Origin: a virus
Direction: 5' to 3' (one strand)
DNA: 38,233 nt
Virus record (IMG/VR): IMGVR_UViG_3300045999_007490
Span: 1 to 38,233 of that record
Part shown: positions 32,580 to 38,233 of the stretch, piece by piece
Layout of the letters: each line of letters begins with the position of its first letter
Position numbering within the stretch: the first letter of the stretch is position 1
Translations under genes and position numbers: made by a program
Notes under the pieces: generated by a model
Told to the model about the DNA's origin: nothing
Database searches by the model: none
What the model saw: the letters and a program-made list of their open reading frames with translations, nothing else

Positions 32580-34216
32580 TTTTGTTCTCCGCTTCGTAGT
32601 TCTGGTTTAAATATGCTGTCACCACCAGGCGTAGTAATATTTTTTATACCAAACTTCATATCAATTAATTTTATATCTGTAATATTTTCTAAGCAGCAGT
32701 CACATCCGCTAAGTTTTTTACTTTCATTTAAGACTTCAAGGATAACACTCTTAAGACTATCTCCAATTTCTTTGCCAACCTTGTCTTCGTATTTTGTTCC
32801 ATTATCATTTTTTATGATATCACTATCAAAATCAAAAGTGCGACTCTGCATCAAATCCCTTAGAATACTTTCCAAAGTATTTGGATTAGCTAATCTATAA
32901 ATTCCTGAACGATTAGATACTTTATTAAATGTTACAGTTTTTTGATTTTTCTTCATAATAAGAGAACTTTGAAATTCGTGTCCAAAAAAGATTGGTATAT
33001 TTTCGGATCGATCTCCGCATTTAACAACTAGTGATGCATTAAATTTTATGATTAAAATAAATGCCACATGAAATCTAAATCCAACAGGCAACTGCACAGT
33101 ATTTTCCTCGCTATTTATTCTAACTCCCCACTGACCATCTGATGTTATAACACCAACACTAGAGTTATTTGAGGATATATTAGTATCCGATGATGATCCT
33201 ATCCATAAGATTGAATCTTTATTCAATTTACTGTTAGGGTTAGAGTTTGGTGCAAATTTTCTAAAAATATCTGGATTGTCTATAATTTGTTTTACAATTG
33301 ATCCGTGTATTTCTTTTAATAAAGCTCTTAGGGACTGGTTGTATAAACCCAAATTAGCAACTACCTCTTCGTCACATCCTTGTAGATTAATATTAATAAT
33401 CTTGTCTGGTTTGGGTTGTTCGGGCGTGGAAGTTGGAGGAGATGGAACGGGAGTTTCTGGAGGTGGCGGAGGAGCTGGAGGTGGTGGAGGAGGTTCTTGG
33501 TCGCATCCTGCTTCTCCTTCTTTTAGCACAAACCAAAAAGTGTTGCCCATTAGTATTGGTTCTACTTTTGTGATTACGCCCACATTTATCCATGCTGGTT
33601 TGTTTCCATCTTTGTAATCTTCAAAATACTGAGTTATATTATCTAGGGTTGGCGGTTCTGGTACATTTTCTCCGTTTCCCTTAAAATAAAATGTATACTG
33701 TTCAATCGGTTCTTCCACTCCGCTTATTGTGTGTGTAATTTTAACAGTGGCTGTGTAGCATTCACCATCTAAACTTTCAAAAATATTTGGTTCATCATCT
33801 TCTGGTTCGAGTGGCACAAGATCAGGATCAGCCTCTTCATCTTTTACCTCACAATCGTCTCCGCAGTTTTTCATATTTGTATCTGTGGTGATTATGGTAA
33901 TAGATGTTTTTGCGGCTTCTGGGTCTTTACTCAAAGTTTGTAGTATTCGAAGTTTGGTGGCTCTGTCTATATCATTAGACTCTAGCATGCGTCTCCAGCC
34001 ATAAATACTATCCATTTCATTTATTATTTGCGTTTTTAAAAAATCAGATAAGTCTTCGCTTTCATTTATGCAGAAGTATGGGAACTTGGGTAATAATTTA
34101 GTATCCTCGTCGTCTTTGATATCGTTTTTCATATCAAAAGGATCATCATCAACACTTAAAGATAGCTGTTGATCTTTTAATGTTAAAAGTATGGAAATTT
34201 TTTTGCACTTATTCAT
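32576..34216 (-). CDS. Large virion-like protein with polyproline hinge
   Basis: A 546-residue protein. Residues 1-235 are acidic and mixed (HTISGVEEPIEQYTFYFKGN; LGNTFW-like MGNTFWFVLKEGEAGCDQEP), followed by a Pro-rich hinge (PPPPPPAPPPPPETPVPSPP), then residues about 275-546 with DKIININLQGCDEEVV, VGVITSDGQWGVRINSEENT and CDCC near residue 515. The hinge separates two folded parts, as in some tail fibre or spike proteins. It shares ATGA with both neighbours. Function is unknown; structural by context. Confidence 0.6.
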   Translation of the reverse strand: MNKCKKISILLTLKDQQLSLSVDDDPFDMKNDIKDDEDTKLLPKFPYFCINESEDLSDFLKTQIINEMDSIYGWRRMLESNDIDRATKLRILQTLSKDPEAAKTSITIITTDTNMKNCGDDCEVKDEEADPDLVPLEPEDDEPNIFESLDGECYTATVKITHTISGVEEPIEQYTFYFKGNGENVPEPPTLDNITQYFEDYKDGNKPAWINVGVITKVEPILMGNTFWFVLKEGEAGCDQEPPPPPPAPPPPPETPVPSPPTSTPEQPKPDKIININLQGCDEEVVANLGLYNQSLRALLKEIHGSIVKQIIDNPDIFRKFAPNSNPNSKLNKDSILWIGSSSDTNISSNNSSVGVITSDGQWGVRINSEENTVQLPVGFRFHVAFILIIKFNASLVVKCGDRSENIPIFFGHEFQSSLIMKKNQKTVTFNKVSNRSGIYRLANPNTLESILRDLMQSRTFDFDSDIIKNDNGTKYEDKVGKEIGDSLKSVILEVLNESKKLSGCDCCLENITDIKLIDMKFGIKNITTPGGDSIFKPELRSGEQK

Positions 34217-34665
34217 TGGTAAAACCTAATGGGATAATTGGGGGCAAATGTTAGGGGCTGAAAGTTTGTGTAGTTGTGAACATTGTGAATATAGGGCGAT
34301 TCTGTGTTTAGTGGAACGCTAGAGGTATCAACTATTTTATAGTTAAGATTATTTAGTTGGTCATTTATATTATCTATAATAGTGGCTATTCTGGAGATTG
34401 TTTTGTCTAACAGAACCAGTCTCCACTCTAAGCGTTGTATGCGCGCCGCATTATTAACCGGATCTAGATCATCTATTAGGTTTTGTGTGTCATTTTTACG
34501 AATATTCCATGTTTGTAATTCGTTGTTGTATCTGGATAATGCTTTTAGTAAATATTTTTCACGATCTCGCGCTATAATGTTGCTTTTATTAAAAACGCAA
34601 ACAGAGTTTCCTATAATAGCGGAAACGTTTGGTGATGTGTCGTAGGTTATTTTATATAATGACAT
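34213..34665 (-). CDS. Coiled-coil hypothetical protein
   Basis: A 150-residue protein. Residues about 30-110 form a helical hairpin or coiled coil (EKYLLKALSRYNNELQTWNI, IQRLEWRLVLLDKTISRIAT, IIDNINDQLNNLNY). The C-terminal 35 residues are aromatic and Pro rich. It begins just after the 436-residue gene and overlaps the next gene by 4 nt. A trimeric or dimeric coiled-coil linker in the virion is plausible. No family is recognised. Confidence 0.55.
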   Translation of the reverse strand: MSLYKITYDTSPNVSAIIGNSVCVFNKSNIIARDREKYLLKALSRYNNELQTWNIRKNDTQNLIDDLDPVNNAARIQRLEWRLVLLDKTISRIATIIDNINDQLNNLNYKIVDTSSVPLNTESPYIHNVHNYTNFQPLTFAPNYPIRFYQ

Positions 34666-34666
34666 A

Positions 34667-35977
34667 TTATTTTAGTTTCCATGTATTGGTTGTGGGGTCG
34701 AACAGGAACGATTGAGATTCTGTTTCTGATCCGCTGCCGGATCCACAATTGTCCTCGCATGTTTGTTGGTCATCGTAACAAGTAACTATCCTAGGATCAC
34801 AACACCATTCATCAACCTCATAACAATAGCCTCCACTTGGTAAACATATCCATTTCGTTCCCCAATCTTGACCTGTTATTTCATTATAATATTCTAGAGC
34901 TTCGGCTTCTGTTTCAAAAAATAGTCCGTCTGAATTTTCAATTTCTTCGTCTGGTGGAATATATTTTTTCATTGTTACCTGACCATTTAAACAATATACA
35001 GCATATTGTTCAGCATCGATACAAGTATCTAAATCATCATATGTGGTACCGAACATACAAGCACACAAGCTCTCAATAGGTTCACAGTTTCCTTTACGTT
35101 TAACATACACGGTGCTTCTTTGTGGTCCTTGTTCTATTCTAAAATTTTTACCATTAATTAATAAATTATAAAATTTTCTGGCTGCTGCTTCTGATCTAAA
35201 AAATCTGGCGCATACATCTTTATCTTTATATTTAATGCCAAATTTATCTTGTGTTAATTCTTCATGATCTGTTTGTTCAATATATGTGTTGCTCTCAATC
35301 CTCTCAAAAGGCTCACCACTATCTACAATAGTATATGTACAATATACTATCCACTTATTTTTTTTATGACACTTATTACAATTTGGAAGTAATTCTGTAG
35401 TGTCTGTTGAGAAAGGAAAAAGATCCAGCACAAAATTACTATCGGTATTAGGAATTATGTAGTCTTTCTCAAACCACAAACATTTGTCGCATCTATAAAA
35501 ATTCTCGTAACTGTCTACTGTTTTATATATACAATATGTAGAAAATAAAGCTTCTAAACTTGATGGTCTAACAATTGTTGGTAAATTTTTTTTAAAATAA
35601 ATATCGTTATCAAACATTTCTTTTTTAATAAATTCAATAGTATCTGTTATTTCAAAAGAGTATTTTACTCCACCACCCATCGTTGGCTCACTACCTGGCG
35701 GCCAAACTTTAATTGATCTACCCTGAATGGGTATAAAAACCTCTGTGGCTGTGGTGAAAATCATATTAGCAATATCATTTTTAATATCTTCGATTAGTTG
35801 TTTTGCTTCTTTTAGCGGCATTTGCTGCACATAACTATTTGGGATTCCGATTCCGTTACCATCAAATGTCATATTTTTGGGTATAAAAGTATAATCATTT
35901 GTTAGTTCATGAAAATTGATAACATAAACTATTGGATTATCCAGAGTGTCTGGTCTGTATGGGGCAAATACGGCCAT
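34667..35977 (-). CDS. Cysteine-rich repeat protein ending in FxFD...TW
   Basis: A 436-residue protein. A possible zinc site CDKC (163-166) with CNKC (200-203) precedes two tandem units. Unit A (about 228-324) and unit B (about 325-411) share ARFFRSEAAARKFYN / LFFETEAEALEYYN, then C-x6-C and YDDLDTC / YDDQQTC. It ends CGSGSGSETESQSFLFDPTT followed by NTWKLK, a linker and motif found in other proteins here (CGSGS also in the 783-residue protein). Disulphides or metal sites would stabilise the units. It shares TAATG with the previous gene. Function is unknown; likely an exposed virion part. Confidence 0.6.
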   Translation of the reverse strand: MAVFAPYRPDTLDNPIVYVINFHELTNDYTFIPKNMTFDGNGIGIPNSYVQQMPLKEAKQLIEDIKNDIANMIFTTATEVFIPIQGRSIKVWPPGSEPTMGGGVKYSFEITDTIEFIKKEMFDNDIYFKKNLPTIVRPSSLEALFSTYCIYKTVDSYENFYRCDKCLWFEKDYIIPNTDSNFVLDLFPFSTDTTELLPNCNKCHKKNKWIVYCTYTIVDSGEPFERIESNTYIEQTDHEELTQDKFGIKYKDKDVCARFFRSEAAARKFYNLLINGKNFRIEQGPQRSTVYVKRKGNCEPIESLCACMFGTTYDDLDTCIDAEQYAVYCLNGQVTMKKYIPPDEEIENSDGLFFETEAEALEYYNEITGQDWGTKWICLPSGGYCYEVDEWCCDPRIVTCYDDQQTCEDNCGSGSGSETESQSFLFDPTTNTWKLK

Positions 35978-36312
35978 TAGTTATTTATTCCTTTCCAGCT
36001 TTTAGCTAAATAAATACGTTCCGGATACAATTCGTAAGCATTAAATAGCGGATCCACAATAGTATCTTTATTATTTGAATAAAAATAATCTGAAGAATAA
36101 ATTAAACCATAATACAAATATCGATCACTTGATTCTAAGACTGGTTCTATGTTCTCTAATAGTACCAGTATATGATCGTTGTTTTGTTGAGTGGGGTTGG
36201 TGGGGTTATCGGCCTTGTTATTGTTTATAGAATAAGAGGCTATATTGGTATTCCAATCCTTGGTATTATAAAACGAGCGAGTTTCGGATGTGGATATATT
36301 GTATATGCTCAT
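35977..36312 (-). CDS. Hypothetical protein opening the minus-strand virion block
   Basis: A 111-residue protein from the ATG at 36312 (MSIYNISTSETRSFYNTKDW). A start at 36384 is possible but lacks a ribosome site, and the promoter-like box at 36353-36360 lies inside that extension. The 40-nt spacing to 36312 matches other promoter-gene pairs. It is Asn, Tyr and Ser rich, with DPLFNAYELYPERIYLAKSW near the end. It shares TAATG with the next gene. No family is recognised. Confidence 0.55.
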   Translation of the reverse strand: MSIYNISTSETRSFYNTKDWNTNIASYSINNNKADNPTNPTQQNNDHILVLLENIEPVLESSDRYLYYGLIYSSDYFYSNNKDTIVDPLFNAYELYPERIYLAKSWKGINN

Positions 36313-36352
36313 AATTTTATGATGAATCTTAGAAAGATAGCTACTAATGTAT

Positions 36353-36360
36353 CTTACACC
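36353..36360 (-). promoter_or_regulatory. Putative late promoter box GGTGTAAG
   Basis: Six of eight bases of the GGTGTATA consensus, 40 nt before the ATG at 36312. It would drive the 36-29.5 kb block leftward. Confidence 0.55.
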
Positions 36361-36594
36361 ATTGAAACAACTATAAAAAATCATTTTGTGCAGAAGAAAG
36401 GGTTGGGGAAACTGGCCAATTCTATTTTGAGTGGCTTATTGTTTTTGGACCACCGCCCGGTTTTGGGGGAAATACCCCCCATCCGAGGGAAAACAGAAAA
36501 ACCCCCCATAGGTGGGGAACTGCCGTAGCAAATCCTGTGCCAAATCGCAGACGGTGAAGTTTTCGCCAAATCCATTTTGAGTGATTTTTTTTAG
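36361..36594. other. Divergent intergenic region with GC-rich hairpins and repeats
   Basis: No gene is supported here. It separates the leftward virion block from the rightward small-gene block. It holds a GGGGGAAATACCCCC hairpin (36465-36480 region), CCCCCCATAGGTGGGG (36502-36517), ACCGCCCGGTTTTGGG (36452-36467), which recurs inverted at 37207-37222, and a repeated GCCAA...ATTTTGAGTG element at 36414-36433 and 36565-36583, the second just before the first promoter. Confidence 0.6.
36527..36545 (+). repeat. 19-bp direct repeat AGCAAATCCTGTGCCAAAT, copy 1
   Basis: Identical to 37301-37319. Each copy lies 50-60 bp upstream of a -35 box of a small-gene promoter, which suggests a shared regulatory or mobile intergenic unit. 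Confidence 0.8.
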
Positions 36595-36622
36595 TTGACA
36601 TTCCGATACTATATTGTATAAT
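36595..36622 (+). promoter_or_regulatory. Sigma-70-like promoter P1
   Basis: TTGACA (36595-36600), 16-nt spacer, TATAAT (36617-36622), preceded by a T-run (TTTTTTTTAG). Both boxes are perfect. The following leader is GA-rich (GAAAAGAAAGAGAG). Confidence 0.85.
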
Positions 36623-36646
36623 CGAGGAAAAGAAAGAGAGTTGAGA

Positions 36647-36883
36647 ATGTTTGCTAACATGATCGTGCTGAACACTGTGGCCGAGTTGACCGAGTTTTTG
36701 AATCGCAACACGCTCGATACGCTGGTGAATCGTGTCGCGTTTGCGGCCGACTTGCTCAACCACGTTCGTGAGAACGACGGAGACGGAATCGCAATCAACG
36801 AGCAAATCGGATTTTGTGATGATGGCGGGTATATCGAAATCGACGAAATGGGATATGTTGTGAACGATATGTACCTCCCCTGA
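36647..36883 (+). CDS. Small early-region protein, 78 residues
   Basis: It starts at the ATG at 36647 (MFANMIVLNTVAELTEFLNR); an upstream TTG would overlap the -10 box of P1. The protein is acidic, helical in the first half (LDTLVNRVAFAADLLNHVRE) and ends with a beta-like GGYIEIDEMGYVVNDMYLP. GC content is higher than in the virion genes. The ribosome site is weak (GAGAG-type). No family is recognised. It has its own promoter and a T-run after the stop that also belongs to the next promoter. Confidence 0.75.
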   Translation: MFANMIVLNTVAELTEFLNRNTLDTLVNRVAFAADLLNHVRENDGDGIAINEQIGFCDDGGYIEIDEMGYVVNDMYLP

Positions 36884-36893
36884 TTTTTTTTAG

Positions 36894-36921
36894 TTGACAT
36901 TATAGAATCGCATTGTAGAAT
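36894..36921 (+). promoter_or_regulatory. Sigma-70-like promoter P2
   Basis: TTGACA (36894-36899), 16-nt spacer, TAGAAT (36916-36921), preceded by the same TTTTTTTTAG run as P1. The leader to the ATG is almost only G and A (AAGAGAGAAAGAAAGAGAG). Confidence 0.8.
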
Positions 36922-36962
36922 ACCGATATAAGAGTAAGAGAGAAAGAAAGAGAGAAAGAAAG

Positions 36963-37163
36963 ATGCACGTTAACGATTTCATCCGTTCGCTTCCCAAGAT
37001 TCGCAAGTTTCGTACTTGGAATGTTTTCTACAATGGCGAAAGCCGCGGTTGTGTTCGTGCGGACAATGAAACTCAGGCTATGAGTTATCTGTCCGCTGAG
37101 AAGTTTCCTGAGAGGGAAAAGATTAGCCTAGTTTACGTTGGATACACTTACCCCCGCTCTTGA
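36963..37163 (+). CDS. Small early-region protein, 66 residues
   Basis: A basic protein, MHVNDFIRSLPKIRKFRTWN, then VFYNGESRGCVRADNETQAM and a C-terminal beta-like SLVYVGYTYP. The pattern (beta hairpin, helix, beta) resembles small single-domain phage proteins, but no family is recognised. The stop codon lies inside a GC-rich hairpin (37151-37170). The ribosome site is the GA-rich leader AGAGAAAGAAAG. Confidence 0.75.
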   Translation: MHVNDFIRSLPKIRKFRTWNVFYNGESRGCVRADNETQAMSYLSAEKFPEREKISLVYVGYTYPRS

Positions 37164-37170
37164 GAGGGGG
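37151..37170 (+). terminator. Hairpin containing the stop codon, terminator-like
   Basis: CCCCCGCT pairs with GAGAGGGGG-type bases (CCCCC with GGGGG plus an inner CT/AG pair) around a short loop with the TGA at 37161-37163. The following sequence is AT-rich but not a T-run, so it may slow transcription or protect the RNA 3' end. Confidence 0.5.
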
Positions 37171-37181
37171 TATTATCCTAT

Positions 37182-37222
37182 CCCCCCATAAGGGTGGGTT
37201 GTACCACCCAAACCGGGCGGTT
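37182..37222 (+). repeat. Intergenic hairpin block CCCCCCATAAGGGTGGG / GGGTGG...CCACCC / AACCGGGCGGTT
   Basis: CCCCCCATAAGGGTGGG (37182-37198) resembles 36502-36517. GGGTGG and CCACCC form a 6-bp stem around GTTGTA (37192-37209). CCCAAACCGGGCGGTT (37207-37222) is the inverse of 36452-36467. The GGGTTGTACCA core recurs at the right edge (38217-38227). Confidence 0.7.
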
Positions 37223-37227
37223 AGAAC

Positions 37228-37295
37228 CTGCCACAATGGCAGACAAGGCGACTGCCAAAATGGCAGAAGGCGCGCGATTTCTGCCAAAATGGCAG
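37228..37295. repeat. Three 15-bp inverted repeats CTGCCA-N3-TGGCAG
   Basis: Perfect copies at 37228-37242 (spacer CAA), 37252-37266 (AAA) and 37281-37295 (AAA); centres are 24 and 29 bp apart. A degraded copy follows near 37323-37336. They could be binding sites for a dimeric protein, an iteron-like element, or small RNA hairpins. Confidence 0.8.
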
Positions 37296-37300
37296 GCGAC

Positions 37301-37319
37301 AGCAAATCCTGTGCCAAAT
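37301..37319 (+). repeat. 19-bp direct repeat AGCAAATCCTGTGCCAAAT, copy 2
   Basis: Identical to 36527-36545 and followed, like it, by a GGTGAA segment (here GGTGAAAAAATCACC, a 5-bp stem). It precedes promoter P3. Confidence 0.8.
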
Positions 37320-37379
37320 GGTATGCCAATATGACAGTGGTGAAAAAATCACCGATTAGATTTTTCCTGTTTTTTTTTC

Positions 37380-37407
37380 TTGCAATCGACGATAAGTAAT
37401 GTATAAT
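37380..37407 (+). promoter_or_regulatory. Sigma-70-like promoter P3
   Basis: TTGCAA (37380-37385), 16-nt spacer, TATAAT (37402-37407), again preceded by a T-run. The leader is GA-rich (AAGAAAGAGAGAAAG). Confidence 0.8.
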
Positions 37408-37435
37408 CAAGGTATAAGAAAGAGAGAAAGAAAAA

Positions 37436-37669
37436 ATGAAAATCAAGAAAATCCCTTCCCGTTCAACCATCGCCGGTCGCTTGAACCTGTACGCTTATCG
37501 TGCCGGTTTCACTGTGCATCCCGAAACGGATGGTACGGTCAAACTGTTTGCCATTCGTGCGAACTATTACGTTTTCCGTGGTAGTAAGGATCGTGCGGTC
37601 AGTTTCGTGATGGACGAACTGAGTCTTCAGTCTAGACTCAACTTCAAGAGTAGTCCGGTCAGCATCTGA
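37436..37669 (+). CDS. Small basic early-region protein, 77 residues
   Basis: It begins MKIKKIPSRSTIAGRLNLYA and continues YRAGFTVHPETDGTVKLFAI, then RANYYVFRGSKDRAVSFVMD. Alternating beta strands and net positive charge suggest a small nucleic-acid-binding or protein-inhibiting fold, but no family is recognised. GC content and codon use (CGT, GTC, ACC) differ from the virion genes. Its own promoter P3 and GA-rich leader precede it. Confidence 0.75.
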   Translation: MKIKKIPSRSTIAGRLNLYAYRAGFTVHPETDGTVKLFAIRANYYVFRGSKDRAVSFVMDELSLQSRLNFKSSPVSI

Positions 37670-37685
37670 CCACTACTTAGAGGGA

Positions 37686-37713
37686 TTGCAACGGCGGAAA
37701 AGTCTGGTAAGAT
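37686..37713 (+). promoter_or_regulatory. Sigma-70-like promoter P4
   Basis: TTGCAA (37686-37691), 16-nt spacer, TAAGAT (37708-37713). It starts 17 nt after the previous stop codon. The leader ACAAAGAAAGAGAGAAA follows. Confidence 0.75.
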
Positions 37714-37741
37714 CATAGTCACAAAGAAAGAGAGAAAAAAG

Positions 37742-37921
37742 ATGTTCGAAGTTGGTCAGACGGTTAGGCTCGGCGGAATCTCTGGCAAGATTGTTGGATG
37801 GTATTTCGACGAGGGTGATGTATGGATCGTCGATCTATGCGGTGTTCGTTGCGAATGCTCGACGAACGAACTGGTCAACGGGCTCCCTCCTCACGAATGG
37901 GAAAGAGCATGTGGTGCTTGA
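37742..37921 (+). CDS. Small 59-residue protein, SH3-like barrel candidate
   Basis: The ATG at 37742 follows promoter P4 by 28 nt with the usual GA-rich leader. It encodes MFEVGQTVRLGGISGKIVGW, then YFDEGDVWIVDLCGVRCECS and ends PPHEWERACGA. The VGQxVRLxGxxGxIVGW...DVWIVD pattern is that of a small five-strand SH3-like or KOW-like barrel. It is read in a different frame from a longer plus-strand reading at 37752, which has no ribosome site. Function is unknown; nucleic-acid or protein binding is plausible. Confidence 0.7.
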   Translation: MFEVGQTVRLGGISGKIVGWYFDEGDVWIVDLCGVRCECSTNELVNGLPPHEWERACGA

Positions 37922-37961
37922 AAGCAAACAGGCTATACTAGAAAAAGAAAGAGGTGAACAA

Positions 37962-38213
37962 ATGATTGATCGAATCGTTACCGCTCAGGAAATCATCGAC
38001 GCTATCTATGATATGATGAGCGATGATGTACGTTTTGATATCACCCCAACGGGGGGTGGTGGATTTTTCGTGAGACTCAACAACTTTCCCGAAAATGTGC
38101 TGCTGCGTTCCGCGGATACGTTCTACCAGAAACTGAACGATTATTGCGTAAGAGTTGAAGATTTTGACAAGAGGTATCCGAAAGGGCTTGACGCATACGG
38201 ACACCCCTACTGA
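37962..38213 (+). CDS. Small early-region protein, 83 residues
   Basis: The ATG at 37962 has AGAGGTGAAC upstream, the strongest ribosome site in this block. An earlier in-frame start would cover the 59-residue gene. The protein starts MIDRIVTAQEIIDAIYDMMS, then has TPTGGGGFFVRLNNF and a helical ADTFYQKLNDYCVRVEDFD. A weak TATACT (37934-37939) lies upstream without a clear -35 box, so it may be co-transcribed with the 59-residue gene. The TGA is inside a hairpin. No family is recognised. Confidence 0.75.
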   Translation: MIDRIVTAQEIIDAIYDMMSDDVRFDITPTGGGGFFVRLNNFPENVLLRSADTFYQKLNDYCVRVEDFDKRYPKGLDAYGHPY

Positions 38214-38220
38214 GGGGGGT
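38203..38220 (+). terminator. Hairpin containing the stop codon at the right edge
   Basis: ACCCC and GGGG(GG)T pair around TACTGA, where TGA (38211-38213) is the stop codon. The following GGGTTGTACCA repeats 37195-37206. The window ends 13 bp later. Confidence 0.5.
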
Positions 38221-38233
38221 TGTACCAGCCGAT

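Noticed and set aside
36381-36900. Minus-strand open frames crossing the hairpin-rich gap and the first small gene.
   Set aside because: They run opposite to a well-supported promoter and gene, have no ribosome site, and read through GC-rich inverted repeats.
37160-37399. A plus-strand 79-codon frame over the CTGCCA repeats.
   Set aside because: No promoter or ribosome site, composition set by the repeats, and it would run through promoter P3.
37752-37961. A longer N-terminus for the last small gene.
   Set aside because: It would overlap the 59-residue gene in another frame and starts without a ribosome site, while ATG at 37962 has a good one.
1-38233. tRNA genes, integrase, attachment sites or insertion sequences.
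   Set aside because: Looked for cloverleaf ends, recombinase motifs and transposase motifs by eye; none was convincing. A tRNA search program would settle the first.

Overview
The window is part of the genome of a tailed, double-stranded DNA bacteriophage. The evidence is a recognisable packaging and head module (small terminase candidate, HNH and ERCC4 nucleases, large terminase with Walker and nuclease motifs, portal, prohead protease with scaffold, decoration protein, HK97-type capsid protein), a neck and tail module with a tail-tube candidate and a TP901-type tape measure protein, and a very large collagen-like fibre. No integrase, attachment site, tRNA, rRNA, CRISPR array or insertion sequence was seen, so nothing marks it as a prophage. 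A tape measure protein implies a long tail. No sheath gene is visible, but the window ends inside the tape measure gene, so the tail type is open. The host cannot be named; sigma-70-like promoters point only to an ordinary bacterium.

Layout. Almost everything from 36312 down to 1 is on the minus strand, is AT-rich, and is tightly packed with ATGA or TAATG overlaps. In transcription order: (a) 36312-29551, seven unfamiliar virion-like proteins sharing small modules; (b) 29263-24992, a small basic protein, a sigma-like factor, small terminase candidate, HNH, ERCC4 nuclease and large terminase; (c) 24943-19708, portal, protease/scaffold, decoration protein and major capsid protein, closed by a clear intrinsic terminator; (d) 19573-9759, three related beta-rich proteins, a beta-repeat protein, the 2146-residue collagen-like fibre, a LamG-like protein and a fibre accessory protein; (e) 9708-7478, a GH130-like beta-propeller protein and a TPR-FkbM methyltransferase, translationally coupled; (f) 7415-1, neck, tail completion, tail tube, chaperone-position genes and tape measure. 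A single small helix-turn-helix gene (29345-29557) is on the plus strand. From 36595 to the right edge at least five small plus-strand genes of higher GC follow; four have their own promoter.

Regulation is the most striking part. Minus-strand transcription units are repeatedly preceded by the octamer GGTGTATA or a close variant, 38-40 nt (in two cases 29 nt) upstream of the start codon. It has no obvious -35 box. I infer that these are late promoters read by the phage sigma-like factor at 28516-29148. That gene in turn lies behind a consensus-like TTGACA/TATAAT promoter which overlaps a 15-bp palindrome and faces the helix-turn-helix gene. The plus-strand small genes use TTGACA or TTGCAA, a 16-nt spacer and a TATAAT-like box, followed by a GA-rich leader. 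This suggests a host-sigma early to phage-sigma late cascade whose late promoter sequence can be read from this window.

The adhesion apparatus is also unusual. The fibre has Gly-X-Gln repeats, six inserted sugar-binding-like modules that differ mainly in loop residues, a repeat protein that may form a beta-spiral shaft, and neighbouring glycan-active genes.
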